A stretch of 64,000 nt of DNA from assembly GCA_009760855.2 (NCBI GenBank), contig WPIO01000044.1, positions 2,181,393-2,245,392 of the forward strand, read 5' to 3'. The translations under genes were made by a program, and so were the position numbers. The notes under the pieces were generated by a model. The model was not told the origin of the DNA. It ran no database searches and saw only the letters and a list, made by a program, of their open reading frames with translations. Source of the DNA: Cristatella mucedo. Its lineage: Eukaryota; Bryozoa; Phylactolaemata; Cristatellidae. Below, piece by piece: positions 13,201 through 28,200 of this stretch (position 1 is the stretch's first letter; the number at the start of each line of letters is the position of its first letter).

Positions 13201-16200
13201 TGAGGCATCTGCATGAAGCCTACAGGCAGGTTATTCATCATTCCACTCAGAGTTCACTTTGAGACACCCACTGGAGGATGGTAATGGATTCAATGGATAC
13301 TCGTGTTTTTATAATTCACTGCCTAACTCCAGAGTTGTGAGGCGTAAACGGTTCTCGCGCTGGGCAGTTTTTAATGTCACTAAAACATAGAGCATTCAGA
13401 GCCCAAGTGACCTTCGGTCCACAGCCGGTAGCTAACATACTTCATTGTGTACAACGAAGACAGTGTTGCCATCCTTTGATCGGCAGGCACCCCTTCATTT
13501 CTCTCTATTAGCCCTTGCCACAGGCAACCAAACTCATACTATTTAAACTGGTAAGACACAAGAGCATGGCATTAGCCCATCAACATTTGGTGTAACTAAT
13601 GCACCTGGATAGAACCACTCCTTCACAGCATGGGGGTGGGAGAGTCGTGGATTTCTAGCCCTCACTGCCATGTTTATATAAGCTGGATTTCCCAATGCAC
13701 AAGGGTGGGTAGACGTCAGTGCATTGCTTTCTTCTTCCTCAGTCTTTTTTGCTCTTGCAGGTATGTACGTCAGGCATATGCAACGATGCATGATTGCTGA
13801 CCTCTCTGAGCATGCTGACAAACACCAATATACAAATGAGCCCGATGGCGTAACCCTGGTTGCCATGGTTAAGGGCAAGGATCCCGGGTTTGATCACAAA
13901 AATTGAGCCTATTTTTTCGAGAAATAGCTCAAGATTGATGGCTGATTTGGGACAACCACTGGTGCCTTCTTCGGGCGCCCCATAGAGCGCATCTGCATGC
14001 CCGGAGCAGCCTCCTGCGCTGATACTCTTTTCTCTGTCACTTTCAGTCTGCGCCATATCGGATGGCACCGCCAACGGCGCGCCAATATTGTCAGGATCTT
14101 TGTCCTCACAATCAGTGATACTACACAGGCGAGCACTGGTGCCGCGATTTCGGACCTCCTGCAAAATCTTTTCAGACAGCGGGTGGCAATAAAGTTCCCG
14201 GGAAATGTTTCCAAGAACTTGCACACCAGTTCCATTGCGTTGTTAAGAACATCATTGCTAACATCTTTTATATCGTCATATAGCCAACCATAGTGTGCAT
14301 CCTTTCATTGAGCTCTTGTGCACATAGTTCTTCAGATTGCTTCGACATAGTTCTGATGGTGCTGCTCCTGTATCAGGTCAATTTTCGACTTCGAAACGCT
14401 CAATTTTTAGAGCAGCTATCCGCAAAATAAAAAAATTAATTCAGATTCTAATTGCAGAAATTCGGTAACCCGGGTTACCAACATCGGGCTCAAATGTGTA
14501 CGTAGAGGTAATTGCTCATCTTGTTAGGATCCTAGCTCCTACAGGGATGTGACAAAGAACTTGATATGCAAGCGTTTGTCTTCCGGTGTGGCCTTTTCGA
14601 TGGTCCAGAAATGCAGGACAGTCCTGAAATGGTTCGACGTGGTGCTACTTGGCAACTGTGCAATAAAAGAGGTGGGCTGCCACATTTGGTTGCCAGCCAT
14701 ATAACCGATCTAGCCCTTACCATAAAAATAGTCGGCACTGACAAGCAATCTACTTGATCTCATGGCAGTACAACAGTGGGGGATTTTAAAAGATTTAAAA
14801 AGGGTGGCATAGCTACATGCAGTACTGTTCTCACTTGCACTTTAAATGAAGCACTGTGGGCTCACCTGTCCACTAAGTAGTAGCCACTCTGCTTCAGCCA
14901 GGGCAGCAATCGTTTGGACCCGATCGCTAGCATGGCATGCCGCTTTGAAGTGAGTGTTGCTCTCTGTCATGTTGTGCAGACTAGTGAGATAACCACTAGC
15001 CTCATCGAGTAGACCGAGACGAAGTGAAACCGTGATCAGCCGAGCCAAAACGTTTGTCTGAGGTTCATACCACTCTTTGCGCACGTCGAAGCTGCTGCTA
15101 ATTTGCCTCAGCATTTGTTGAATAAGCAAAAGGCATTCAAATTCTCTACCAGGCTGAAGCAAATGAAACCAACGTATAGTAGTGGAAAATGCCTTTCAGC
15201 CTGCTGTCAAAAATATACACCGTGTCTCATTTACAACACATGCGAGCAATTCGAACAAACAGCAGCAACTGAGAGTTACAATAAATAAGCCGGCTAATAA
15301 CATTCGAAGAAAATTTTTGGAATCATGGCCGAATGTAGCTGGAAGAATGCTAACAACCGACATTGATAATGTATTAAAAATGTGTTATATAAATAAAGCG
15401 GTATACATAATACATGCTAATGAACATAGTTTTATCGGTATTACAAAAGCAGGAGCCACAACTTCTCCTATAAGTAAATTTTTTTCAAACCGGTGAGGGT
15501 ACGTTCGCGCAACACTTTAACGGCCTTATACCTTATACCCTCTTTAAGGAAAGGCATCAGACGGTCTTTGAGCAGAAAATTTAGCGGATGACATCATGTA
15601 TAGGTCAGCCCATTTCATCATCGTTTACAAGACATATAGCTGTTGTATGCCAAACTCATTATCAACTCCCTGTAGCAACCTGAAACTAATCTGAACCCTT
15701 GCAATATATCATAACCAGAATATTGCCTGTGTGGCGAAGTACTTCTTGGTGCAAGTCCTTTGATGTGCACGAGGCTTTGGTGGAATCTGCATTTCTCGGT
15801 GAAAGACGTGCCGTGGTTCCATGTTTGAAGGATCAAAGAGCTGAGACAGCATCCTGATAGACTTCCTTATATTGTAGGGAAAACGGCACTGACTGATTTT
15901 GCTATGTCATATACCTCCACGACTCTTCATATTCAGGGGCTATCTCTAAGGTCTCTAACCTATTCGACCCCAGCTGTTGACCTGCAAGATGTGACTGGGA
16001 TGTAGTCCACAACTGCTAAGACTTCGGTGACGACATTGATATAAGATATAATGGATGTTGTGTTGCACTAACAAAAGAGTTTAGCGAGTCTTAATTTGCA
16101 TTTATATGATCCAAGTTTTGTATAAGCTCTCTCAAAGTGGCAAGACTATTGAAGGAATTTAGCCATAATCACCAAAGGGCATCTTGAACATCAGAGAAAG

Positions 16201-19200
16201 TTGACCGAATTGGCTAAATGAAAGTTGGACCATATAAATGAGGCTTAACTACAAACAAACAGCACAAATAAGATCTGCTTCGAAAGTTGGGGCATCAAGC
16301 AAATATGTGATTAAGTGCAGGGGGTATGTCTGCCAGAGGTTGGCCAGAATTCACTTATCTAAATGTTTTTGCTCGCAAATCTGTGACCAAGCGTGTGAGA
16401 GGAGCAACTCTGCTAGTTAAGCCAACCTGCTAACACGGTTTAAGCTCAGCTTGAGCACATGAGTGTCCACAGAGAAGGCAAAGTGGCATAACTGCCTACT
16501 TCGCATAGTCCTTTTCAAATTTCAGCTAGAGCATAACAGCATTCACAGACAAAGGAAAGTGGCATCACCATCCGAGTTCATGTAGGCATTTTACAAGTCG
16601 CTACCACTTCCTATCATAGTCATCGTCGGTCATGCCAGAAAGACAAACAAAAGAAAACAAAAGAAAAACATTCCATTCACAGGCCTACATGTGGACGCTA
16701 AAAAAGGCAGTTAGAGCAACATTAGGGATAAGAATCAATCCATTACTGTGGTCATGGTTCGGAAGAATGTATGTATATGCAGGAGGATTATATTGGAAAA
16801 GAAAACGTGGAATCACCACACCAGGCACATGAATACCATTGATATTAGCTGCATCCCACCTGTATCAGGGTCGGGAGCACTTCAAGCACACTGAGAGGAG
16901 CTGAAGCTGCAAACCCTCAGCGACTATTAAGAGGTGTGATCCATGCCAGGGCAAACCAAGGTCAAGGTTCAGAATATGTAAGAATGAATAGACTTACCAT
17001 GTCAAACAGAGCAAAAATAGATGCAGCTTCGTCTAAGCAAGACAGTGTAACTTGCTCACAATACAGAAATCCTCCATTTCTAATACTTCTGCTCCATAAG
17101 CAAATAGCTTGGTCGAGAAGTGCCAAACTGTTGCAGTGCTGCCCAAGAACTGGTTTGGTGGGCTTGCTTACAGTATTGCTGTTGCTACTGGCACTGTTTG
17201 CGATATCGCCCTGGGGCTGGTTCATCTCTTCGAACTGCTGATGACCCTGCAGAAACAAAAGTACGACAGAAATCAGCTGACACCAAGAACATACCTACAT
17301 ATGTGTCATTCGGAAAATCCAGATGAAAACTAAGCAGTGAACACGAATAGTGCACAGTATTGCTAGGGCGAGTGGGCCGTCAAAGCATCTGCTAAAATTA
17401 TGAAGTATGTGGCTCGTGGAAAAATGAATAGTGCCCAACACATTATGCTGAAGCAGCTTTCTCTTATTCGAGGCAAGCATTTAGTGAAATAAAACCATAT
17501 GATAAGCTAAGCGGTCCTATTGCCGATAAGAAGCTTGTGACCTTTATGCCTGGCCAGATGGGGGAGTCATACAGAATCGTGGTGGGATGGCATCACACTA
17601 AATGCATACTTCCAACATATTCGATGGTTTTAGTGCTGTCGATAAATATTTTTCCCATGCTTCGCATAGCTTTAGTTTCCTATCCTGTGGTATCACAGTT
17701 GGCGACAGAAGCTTTAGCTCTGCAGGTCCTAGATTGTGGAACTCGCTTCCACGACTCTTATGCAACGACATCTACTCTCCTGCTGCCGACTATGGCTTCA
17801 GCAGTCCTGAGCTGTTACTTCCATGCTACTCACTACCTCAACTGCCCTCCTGACTCTGCTATGCTTCCCACTTTCTCTTTCTTGCGTGAGATGAAGTCTG
17901 TTGGCTACAGAATGCACAGAAAGCCACTTAGGCTGTGAGTGCGCTATACAAAACTCTCTTGCATAACACCCACATAGTCATTATGGCTTTGTAGAGTTAC
18001 AGACGGAAATACATTACAGTACATTAAAGCAGAGCACCTTACCCCTGGGCCAAACCAGGGCTATACTGAAGCTAGAGAAGTTATGCATTTGACATCTATA
18101 TCAAATAATCAGCTGGACAATACCCCTGTCGTGTTCTAGCAATGATGTATGATCAACACGGAGCGAAATGCTGAAGTAAAAAACTTGTACCTACCACTGC
18201 TCCAAAGCAACGCACTTTGCATTATACTACATGTATTATACCGAAGTGGCCAAGCACTGGAACTCACCATTGTCAATCCACGTAGATGCTGGATCGCATA
18301 GCTGGTGAAATGCGCAAGAGCAGCGACATCGGCACAGAAAGTGCTGCTTTGGTCATCAGACAGTTCTGACAAGGCTGCCTCACAATCTTCCAGTAATGAC
18401 CTACATGGGTTACAGCAGCTATGAGTGGCCATAAATTTAAGTTTGACGTGGCACAGTAATTAACATAAATCAAATGCATCAATCCAGGCCTGGCTTGCTA
18501 TGTTCAGCATTAGTTTGGCCTTTTTCAATGCAACAAACCCAAACCGAGAATTCTGGAAACCTTATATATGGATGCTAAAGCTAATGCAAGCAACGCAAAA
18601 CCAACTCCACAGAGGGAGTCTTCATCACAAAGGTCATGCACACTAGCATTTGATCCATGGATGCCACCAATACAGCATCACCAGTTGTTGCTACTAGAAA
18701 CCCATCAAATCCATTCCACTCTTGCATTAGTGCTGCCTCACTAAAAGCTTAGCTCTATCAGCAGCGCCCAGGCCACTTAATCGGCAAACCAAACACATCA
18801 GAGTGGCCAATAGTAGATTAACAATTCGATAGAAAAATTAGTCCAAAAGTACATACAGCAAGTTGAAGGAAATAGCGGAACACGAAAATTTCTTGCTACT
18901 GAATGAACAGTGATAAGCAGACATGCAAATAGCAATGAAGAATGCGCAAAGCACGGTGGAATTTCAGGAGAAATGAGCAAGATTACAGCTTCAAGAGTAA
19001 TGAAAAGACTTGCACAAGGAAGCGCATGCACATTAGCTTAAATGCACAAAAGCTTGAAGGTAGGCATACGTGTATATACACACTCGTGCACACACATGCA
19101 CTCAAACACACACGCTCACGCACGCGCGCACAACACACACACACATTAGCACACACAGATGAATGCATGTGCGTGTGCGCGCACATACAGATGCACACAA

Positions 19201-22200
19201 GCAGTCAACCAATCATGCACTAAAGCATGAGCACACACGATAAGGCAACCTCACAGCACACAACAAACCCTGACGACAGAAATGCACAAACATAAAGACA
19301 AACACACGGAGGTACTGACACTAGTGCTCTAAAAGACAACCATGAAGCACCAAGCATGAACTTCAAATTCAGCAAGTGCTGGTGGCGTTTTTTCTGACGG
19401 TTGATGGATTTTCCGAAAATCAGAAGTTCTCACGAGCACCGAATATGGAAACTAGTGCAGCTAATACATGTCTAAAGTATATCTGTTTGTTGTTTGACCA
19501 TTAAACACAAGAAATTACATGTCTATGGATATCTTGCTGGCTGCTTATCCACATTATCCTGTCGGCACAAGCTCCTGCACCCGAGCCAGCTGCCACTATA
19601 GCTTCTTCAGTTTTTAGTGATCAAACTATTAGGTACGATCGTGTACGGCCAATACCGTTTAGCTACTGTCGTGGAAATGCATTTCTGTATGTTGCTGTAT
19701 CTACCAGGATTTGCAAATTGTGTATCTCTTGCAGGAATCCAACGTGAAGCAAGAGTGTGAATAAGGGGTGAATATCCAGTATTTCCTCCTTTGTTTGAAG
19801 CTGCCCAGCAGGTTATCCCTCAAGCACTGGTGTGAATCATGCTAACTTGGCAGTCATCATGTCTATAAACTATCGACTATAAACCCAGTGGCCACTCGTA
19901 ATGTGCCTACAAAATGCATACCAAATCTGTAACAAACTCCAAAAGTCGGTGGCACGACTCATGGCGATACCCTTGACCTATTTGATGTGGCCAAGACCTG
20001 ACTGTAATCGACTAACTACCACCTTTAACAGACGCCAACCCTACAAGCTTTTCTTTCGTTCATAATCTCAGATCAATCAAAACAGACATTCGAATAGCCA
20101 CTGTCGCTAGTTCCTCCCTCAATTTCAAACTATATGCAGTCCTCTTGAAAGTCTTTCTAATCTCTTGTATTAAGTCCTTCCAACAGCAAGCAGCTATTGG
20201 GGGAAGCAATCTATCGGCACACCTCGAACATTGACTGGTTCATTTTCTTGAGGCTCATGTGCATCCCCCAATCACAACAAAGATCACACACTCAAAAAAT
20301 CTCCTGCGATTGTATACTACTACCAAATTCTACAATCTGCCCACATGCGGATCTCTTTTTCTCTGCAGTTTCTGTCCCTCGTCAGTAACAGAAATCATCT
20401 ATTAATCTTAAACCTTTAGACCCATGTCATATTCCTCACCCCTTAAGCAATCACCTATCCTCACTGCCCTCTCTGGAGGAATGCTACAACAGAACACTAG
20501 TTGACGTTCTGGATGAGTTTGCTCCTCGAACTTAGCATATTATAAGCCCCCTGTCAAGACGGCCTGTGGCTTACGGCAGAAATTTAACAAGCAAGGAATA
20601 CCAAGCCCAAATTTAATAAAGAGTACAAAAATATTAGGACTGACTGTCCATCGACTAACATACGAGGACTATTGTAGACCGTACCAACACATACTAGGTA
20701 TGGCAAAGAATAACTTACATAAAAACAGAGTGGAATCACAGATGCACAATCCATAAATGCTTATGCCGACCATCACAATCCATAAATGCTAATGCCGACC
20801 ATCAACCGGCTCTTAACTGCTCCCAGGTAATCACCTTACCTAGTGATCCTTGTGGCAGTCTACATTGTTTCTCGAACTTGCAAGTTAAATAACATCTGAG
20901 AATCCATCCCCCAAGGTACCAAAAACCCCGGGCTTCATATCTTTTATGACTTGCTTTACCTTAATGTCCACCTTCAAGTCTGCTACTAGTGACCTCATCT
21001 CAAAATTCATTTCCCAGTTTAAGAAAATAACTGACTGTCGAGACCTCGTACCTATGGTTCTCCTTATAAGATTAATCAATTTAGTGCTGTCCAGCATAAC
21101 CAGAATAATAAATATATTCTTAGCATCACGTCTCATCCCTGCATCGTTCAAAAAGGCTGCTTATGGCCACTCAATAAAAGCCGACCAGTAGACCAAGAAA
21201 ACTAAAGAAACCTCTGCCAAATCTCCCATGAGTAATCACGCATGTTTGTGAATATTAAGTGAACGAATGAGAATATATTTTAATTGGGTAGCTCAAGATT
21301 CATGAGTCAGAGCTGGAAAATAGCAAAAGCCAAGAGCCCAGTTAGAAATCAGAGGCAGGGCTCATTACTAGGGAGGACGAAGTTGGAAATCTGCTATGAA
21401 ACAAATACATGTCACTGGTATCCTCGGATATCCAATCTCACTGATCATCTAAAGTAGGGTAATCCCATCGTTGCACAGACTCGTGGTAGCATACGCTTAT
21501 TCCAAGACAACTATTTTTTACTAATATTTATGGACTAACACAGACTTAGACACTCGTTTACAAGCGTTAGTGAGTAAAGGTAACATCAAATGCCTTAGAG
21601 AGAAAGAGAGAGACAGGGAGACAGGGGGAGGGGGAGGGAGAGAGAGATGGAGACAGACAGACAGAATACTCTGTTCTTCTATTGCTGGCATCTCGCATGC
21701 GCCAACACATCTCACGTGCCCCGTGTCTATCAGCAGTTGCACAAGGAGAGTGGAAATACCTGTCGGAAGTCACTGTCTCGCTTTGCGCCTGTGCTGGCGA
21801 CAAGATCAGCTGTAAGTGAACACGCCTGAGCAAAGCATATGCCCGATGGCAGCCTGCCACTGCATGTGATGACAGCAAGTCCTTGACGACTGCAAGCTCG
21901 GACAAGAACAAGCCAGCTCCGCTAGCCTTGCTCGTGCTGTTGCTGTTGAAATAGAGGCAACAAAATTAAGTATCGGCAGTTGAAGCTCGACCAAGCTGCA
22001 TGATCACTCACAGCACTTACTAGGCAATGTAGGCCTTCAGTTCTTTAAGAAGCATTGCAACGACGTCTTCTTCAATGATCTCCGGGTTCAGGGCCACCAA
22101 ACATTCCCTCATCGTCCTAATAAAATTGCAATGAATCAGAATATAAAATACACCTGTGCTCAAACAGCAGTCTCATTGAAGCATCAATTGACAGCCATGT

Positions 22201-25200
22201 GGCAAAACTTACGTTGTTAGAACGTCTAATCTACAGTCGGATGAGTCGGTGAGGTTTTGATAAGGTATCATACATCTCTTGACAAAGCTTCGCTTCACAC
22301 CCACCCACTGCTGAAGGCACTTGTCAATTGTGGCACCTGTCTTCAGCACTTCTGGCACAAGGCAAAGAGCAGACATCCATGAGCCACTGCGCTGATAGCA
22401 CTCACTCAGGCCTGCCAGCGAGGAGTACCACTTGTCCTGTGAGTTCACGCGAGCAACAGCCTCATGTGAGCCAGGCTCTATCAGGAGCGAGAACAATAAA
22501 CGAGATTCATTGCACAGCGCCCCACTCTACCTGAACGTCTGCACTGTCTTTAACGCTGCTGCAGCACCTGTACATGCGCACAGCATTCTTGAGCAGCTTC
22601 GTAGCATCGTCAAATTGCAAGCTCCCCATCAGCTTGAGGCCGGCATTATGCAGTAGGGTAGCTTCAAAGAACAAGTGAGCACCTGCTAGCACAAAGTGCA
22701 GATAGATTGTGGAACTCACTTCCACAATTCTTACGCAACGACAACTACTCTCCTGCTGCCGACTATGGCTCATCCTTTTCAGCGGTCCTGAGCTGCTACT
22801 TCCATGCCACTCACTACCTCAACTGCTCTCCTGACTGCTATGCTTCCCACTTTCTCGTTGTTGCGTGAGATAAAGTCTGTTGGCTACCGACTGCATACCA
22901 AAAGCTACTTAAGCTGTGAGTGCGCTTTACAAAACTCTCCTGCATAACATCCACATAGCCTTTATGGCTTTGTGGAGTTTCAGACAGAGATACATTACAT
23001 TACATTGCATAGCGGACGCCATCTGACACTGATCACCATTATGGAAGCTTTCTGCTGCATTATGCTGAACCTTTGACTGACACCTACACTGGCAAACATT
23101 TATTTCATGGCCAGTCTTATCAAGTGAAGGTACGTGACGCCTAACATCTCTGGGTAACATCGGCAAGTACCAGCTTTGATGAGACCACAGCAGTATTTGA
23201 AATTTGCTGCCCAATCAGATACCATCTGCCATCATAGAGTACCACTGTCTGTAGAAGAGCACTTGTGACCGGGTTACCAAAAGACACAAGTATTTCAGTA
23301 ACATGAATGTTAGTGCTCCAGCAACTGAGGACGATCAGCAATACTGCTACGACTATAGTCCGGCAGTTAAGAGGTCTGCTAGCAAAGCTGACGCCTGCAG
23401 GGCAAGGGCATGAGTTCTATGAGAAATACACTCAAATGTCCCTATTGCACGAGCAGCTATGTATCAATACTAGGATTGACAGGTAGAACCTGATCTTCAA
23501 ATGTGATGTATGCCGATAATTGCTGGCCCACCCCACTAGAGCAAGTGACAGCATGAAAACATTTGGTAGAGAGATAAAACCTCTGAGAAGCCTACAAAGT
23601 AAGGTTAAAGTTGTAGTATCCGGCAACTTAAGATATATATACTACAGGGCTATTTAAAGACTACAAAGTCATCGCCTAGAAAATTGCTAAGGAGCACATT
23701 ATTTCCACTGAATACCACAACTAGATAAGCTCCCAGTGACCATGCGCTAACTGAAAGCATCACAAACTATTGCAACGAGACACCAGAACGGGCACAATGG
23801 CACAACGCAAAAGCAGCACAGGTAAAACATGAAAAGATAGTGAGCAAATCTGACAGGAGCTGCCATCGTCATCAATATGCTGCAGGCAGATCGAGTTACC
23901 AGCATAGGCTAGCTCCTTCATCAGTTCGGGCTCCTTGAAGGCCAAAGCCTCCAACATAGCAGCCATTTGTTCCACTACCTGATGCACTTCGATGCTTATG
24001 CTGTCGGAAGCAGCCATGGAGGAGGTAGGCGTCTGCCGCAGGACACTCGGCATGCCAGAGTCAAGCAGACCAGCAGCAGCAAGCAGCACGGTGGCAGCCG
24101 ATGTGCCAGCCTTTGCCGACTGCTGCAGCCGCTTCACGACAATGCGTCTTCTCTCGGTCGCCGCAGAGCATGGGCTGGCAGTCTGTGACAGCACCTGAGC
24201 GACCAGCTTGGTCAGCAAGACTTCTTGGTAAAGACTAGAAAAAGTAGAGACCAGATATTCCGGTTTACTTAGCAAGTGGCGCGCAGACAAATGGTCAATG
24301 TAAAGCCTGCCGAGCTCGTGGAATCGGTGTGCGTCAGAGCTCAGTCAGCCCACACGCACCACAACCTACCTGAGCACACTGAGGACCGACTGAGTGAATT
24401 TGACCAGAACGCTGCCGTGCTGACAAAATTGTGACGTCACAGCCGACAGCACTCGCGCTCTGTCCTTCATCGCCTCGAGCAGCTGGTGAACCGGATCGAC
24501 GACGGCAAACCACAGCAGCTCGTCGCCACGCAGCAGCGGGTCGCACTGTCGCATCAGCTCGGCAAAGTGATCCAACGAATGGGCAAGGTCTGACAGCGAG
24601 GCTCGTGGCCCCATCTTGCCGTTGGCTGCCGAGCAAATGATGGGCAGCTCCTCGTCGTCACCAGCAGCCACCACGTACAGCCTCAGAGCTGCAGCCAGCG
24701 CAGCCCAGGCAGCGCTGAGGGCAGGACGCGTGTCGCACTCCTGCTGCAGCGGTGCCAGACCCCAGACGCCTGCATCCAGGCGTGTTAAAGCCACGGCCGG
24801 GTCCTTGCACTGCACCAGGAAGGTGGTGCACTGGACACAGGCGAACAGTCGAAGCTGCGGCAAGACCGACGACCACGGCAAGGCGACGAGGTCAGCATAC
24901 AGCGACATGACGCTGCCGAGCGCTTCGGCTGCAAAGCAACCGCCGCCCCGCCCCTCGGAGGCAGCAGCAACATGCTGTGTAATCTTGCTTGTCACACGCT
25001 CATAGTTAGCCGCGAGCAGCTGACCATCGGGCAAGCTGCACAGGGCAGCGAAGCACAGCGAGCGACCCAGTAAAGGAGCTGCCCTCGTGACATGACCGAC
25101 AAGCTTGTCCCTTGCAGCAGGTGCAGCAGCAGCAGTGCTGGCATCAAGAGCGCATTTCCCCTTGCTCCACAGAGCAGCCGAGGCATTCTGTGCTATGTTA

Positions 25201-28200
25201 TCTGTGTCAGACGAAGCGGCCTTTCCAGTGTGGAGAACAAGCTCTTTGAGAATGCAGTCGCTGCAGCAGATGGCTGCCTGAAAGTCCCCCTGTGGAGAGA
25301 GGGAATGAGGAAGGAGTTGAACATGTAAGCATGCATAGCACTGTGTCGCATGCTCATGGTACTGCTGCATCCGTCTCGTAGCATGCGAAATTAACACCAG
25401 ACTAGCGCATTTGTTGTAGCTGCTGCCAAATGCCACAAGCACCATAACACGGTGTAGCAAATATTTATTTTACCTTTGTTCCTGTGTAGCAATTGTTATT
25501 TTCCAATTGCCAATGTCCCACAAGTATAGAAAATGGCAAATCTTCCGCACAAACTTTGCTTTTGTGCACAGGACAGTGATTATTTGAAATTTACTTATTT
25601 TCGAGAACACTGCAAATACAGCCTAAAGGCAGATGTTAATCATATTGTTGTATAAAATTATTTTCCATAATCACACAAGTAAATTAACAAGTTCAATCAA
25701 ATTTTTATAGAAAACATAAACAAAATTTAGGATTTAATGTGTCTGCCTTTTCTATGTATCGCTACTTGAAGTCCTTGAGGCTTGGATCAGTTGCTCAATG
25801 CATTATTACATCAGAAACATTAATACCTTTCCTGCTGATACTTATAGTACTATACATAAGAGTTATAAATACATGAGCGTTAAGCCCACCAGTTCAATTC
25901 TGTCTCAGCAGTCTTAGTGGTTACACTTGCATTTTCTTGAGATGGCATAAAGAGGCAGCAAGCATAAAGCAGACCAATTTTGCTTGGTCTAGGGCAAATT
26001 TATCAAGAAAAGGGCAAAACAGTACACTCAGATAGCATCTGCTAAGGTGTGTGAGGCATATAAGGCATATTTTGGCATGCCTTTCTGGGGTTAGTCACAT
26101 GCTAGGCACCTCATTTCACTTGCCGGAAAGGTCTTAAAGGTAAGATGAAAAATTGATACTCGAAATTGTACGAAACTTAGTCGTGAGTGAAATAAATTTA
26201 TCACAAATGAAATGATTTTATTTATTCATTCTTGCGATGTCGTTTTTTTCTTTTGCAGGATGCTCCAGAGGGCAAAAAGAGTAATGGAGTTTGCATGCCA
26301 ATGAATGTAGCTAGAACCTGTAAACCACTCGAACTACTATTTTCTTCCGGCGGACCCTTCCAAGCAACAGACAGGCAAGAACGCACCTGCTATCACATAT
26401 CCAGATCTTTCTTTACCCCAGCAGCATACTGTCCCAAGCTCCCAATACCCACTCCTCCGAAGCGAGACCAGCCGTCTTCTAAAGGGAGCAGTAAGTCAGG
26501 AAACAAGGAAGAAGTTGTCAATGGAACAAGTTGTAAAAGGAACTTAAAAACACCTATTTAGGACAGCATTTAGTGGGTCCCTGTGATTCGTCCTTCACGT
26601 GCTTATGCGTGCTGACACTGTGCATGCTGCCACTAACCACATTTGCATGCTGACTCTGTGTATGTCACCCCTAACCATGTTATTCATTTTGTTTGTTTTT
26701 CAAGCATGATTTTACTTACCATTCAATTGCATTTCCCTTTGCAACAAATGTAAAGCGCCTAGAAAGAGATTAAGTTCTCTGAGGGCGCTTTATCAAGTAC
26801 GTTATTATTATTATTATTGTCAATTAGGATGACCATTTCAGAGGCGGACCTAGGAATAGAAACCTATACTAGCCCAACCAAATAGACTTCAGTGACTTGG
26901 TCAGCGATCTTGGTCTCATCAAGTCCAAGGCCAAGTTTTTGACGTTTAGCTGATGCCGTAGAATATGTTTATGTAAGTGTGCAAGTTGCAGATCATGGAA
27001 ACCGTCATAAAGCTTTCTGATGCGACTCAGAAGAAAAAGCAGTAGTTTCCCAACAAGAGACCTCAACGATATGATCAGAGACCTTGGTCTTAGAAAGTCC
27101 ACGTGCTGACAACTAGGCTCAAAGAGTGTAACTTCTTGGACGAACGTGTGAAAGTAACAAATTAGAGAAAGTGTCATCAACTTTTTCAACTTCTTCCACA
27201 ATGTGGACATTATGTTTGAGGCAATATAGGTAGCAGTTACAAAGAATGAGTGGAGCCTCTTCATTGACAGCTCATCCAAGAGTTTCCCAGCCATGCTACT
27301 CCATCATGGAAGCAAGTATATATCTGCTTCCCTGGCTCACAGGTTCACCTCAAAAAGGATTACATCAGCATCAAGATTTTGCTGGACGTCTCGAGTTATG
27401 ATGAGTTTGAATAGGTCAAGGGAGACTTGAACATGGTGACATTCCTGATGAGTCTCCGAGTTGGTTTTACCAAGATTCCCTGCTACTTACGCCCTTCTTG
27501 GGACAGTAGAAACAGCCATGCACAAAAATACAGGAGCGACTGGCCACAGCAGACCAAGTTCTCAATGGGGTGTAACAATGTCAAGTGGTAGTCACTGGTG
27601 GACCCCTGTCAGGTACTGATGCCACCACTTCACACCAAATAGGGCCTTATTAACTAATGTGCTAAAGCCAGCATATTTGTGGGAGTGCAGACAAAGATCA
27701 TTAAGCTCGATGAATTCCCAGAGAAGCTCAATAATGAGAAGAAAGCAGTTTGGATGATGTTCGTTCAGTGATTCGAGGCTTCCTGGGCATTCACAGGGCA
27801 AACAACTATGGGGGCTGGTTGAGACTATGGTGAAGAACTATGGCACACGGCTGCAGGATGTCCTTACAAGTATATATCACTAATTCTTTTTGATTAATAA
27901 CGACTTCTTGATAAATTCGAGGGAAGCATGGGCTTACTCGGAGGAGCAAGGTGAGCACTTCCACGAGGATTTAACCGGCTTTGATCACAGAGGACCACCA
28001 AGGACAGTGTGAGAACATGCTGGGACACTGATTAATTCGTGAAAGTGATTCATAATAAAATCTATCTTACAGGTCAAAAAACTACAAATTTCTATGTATT
28101 GTGTCGACATTTTTGTATAACTTCAAAGTAAATAAATGCTAATTTTGATTCATTTTTATCGTTTGGTCACTCCGGCTCACGGCATATCTTGTGAGGAGCA

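Noticed and set aside
24431-25005. Plus-strand ORFs of 69-129 codons
   Set aside because: They are shadows of the GC-rich separase exon 3 on the minus strand.
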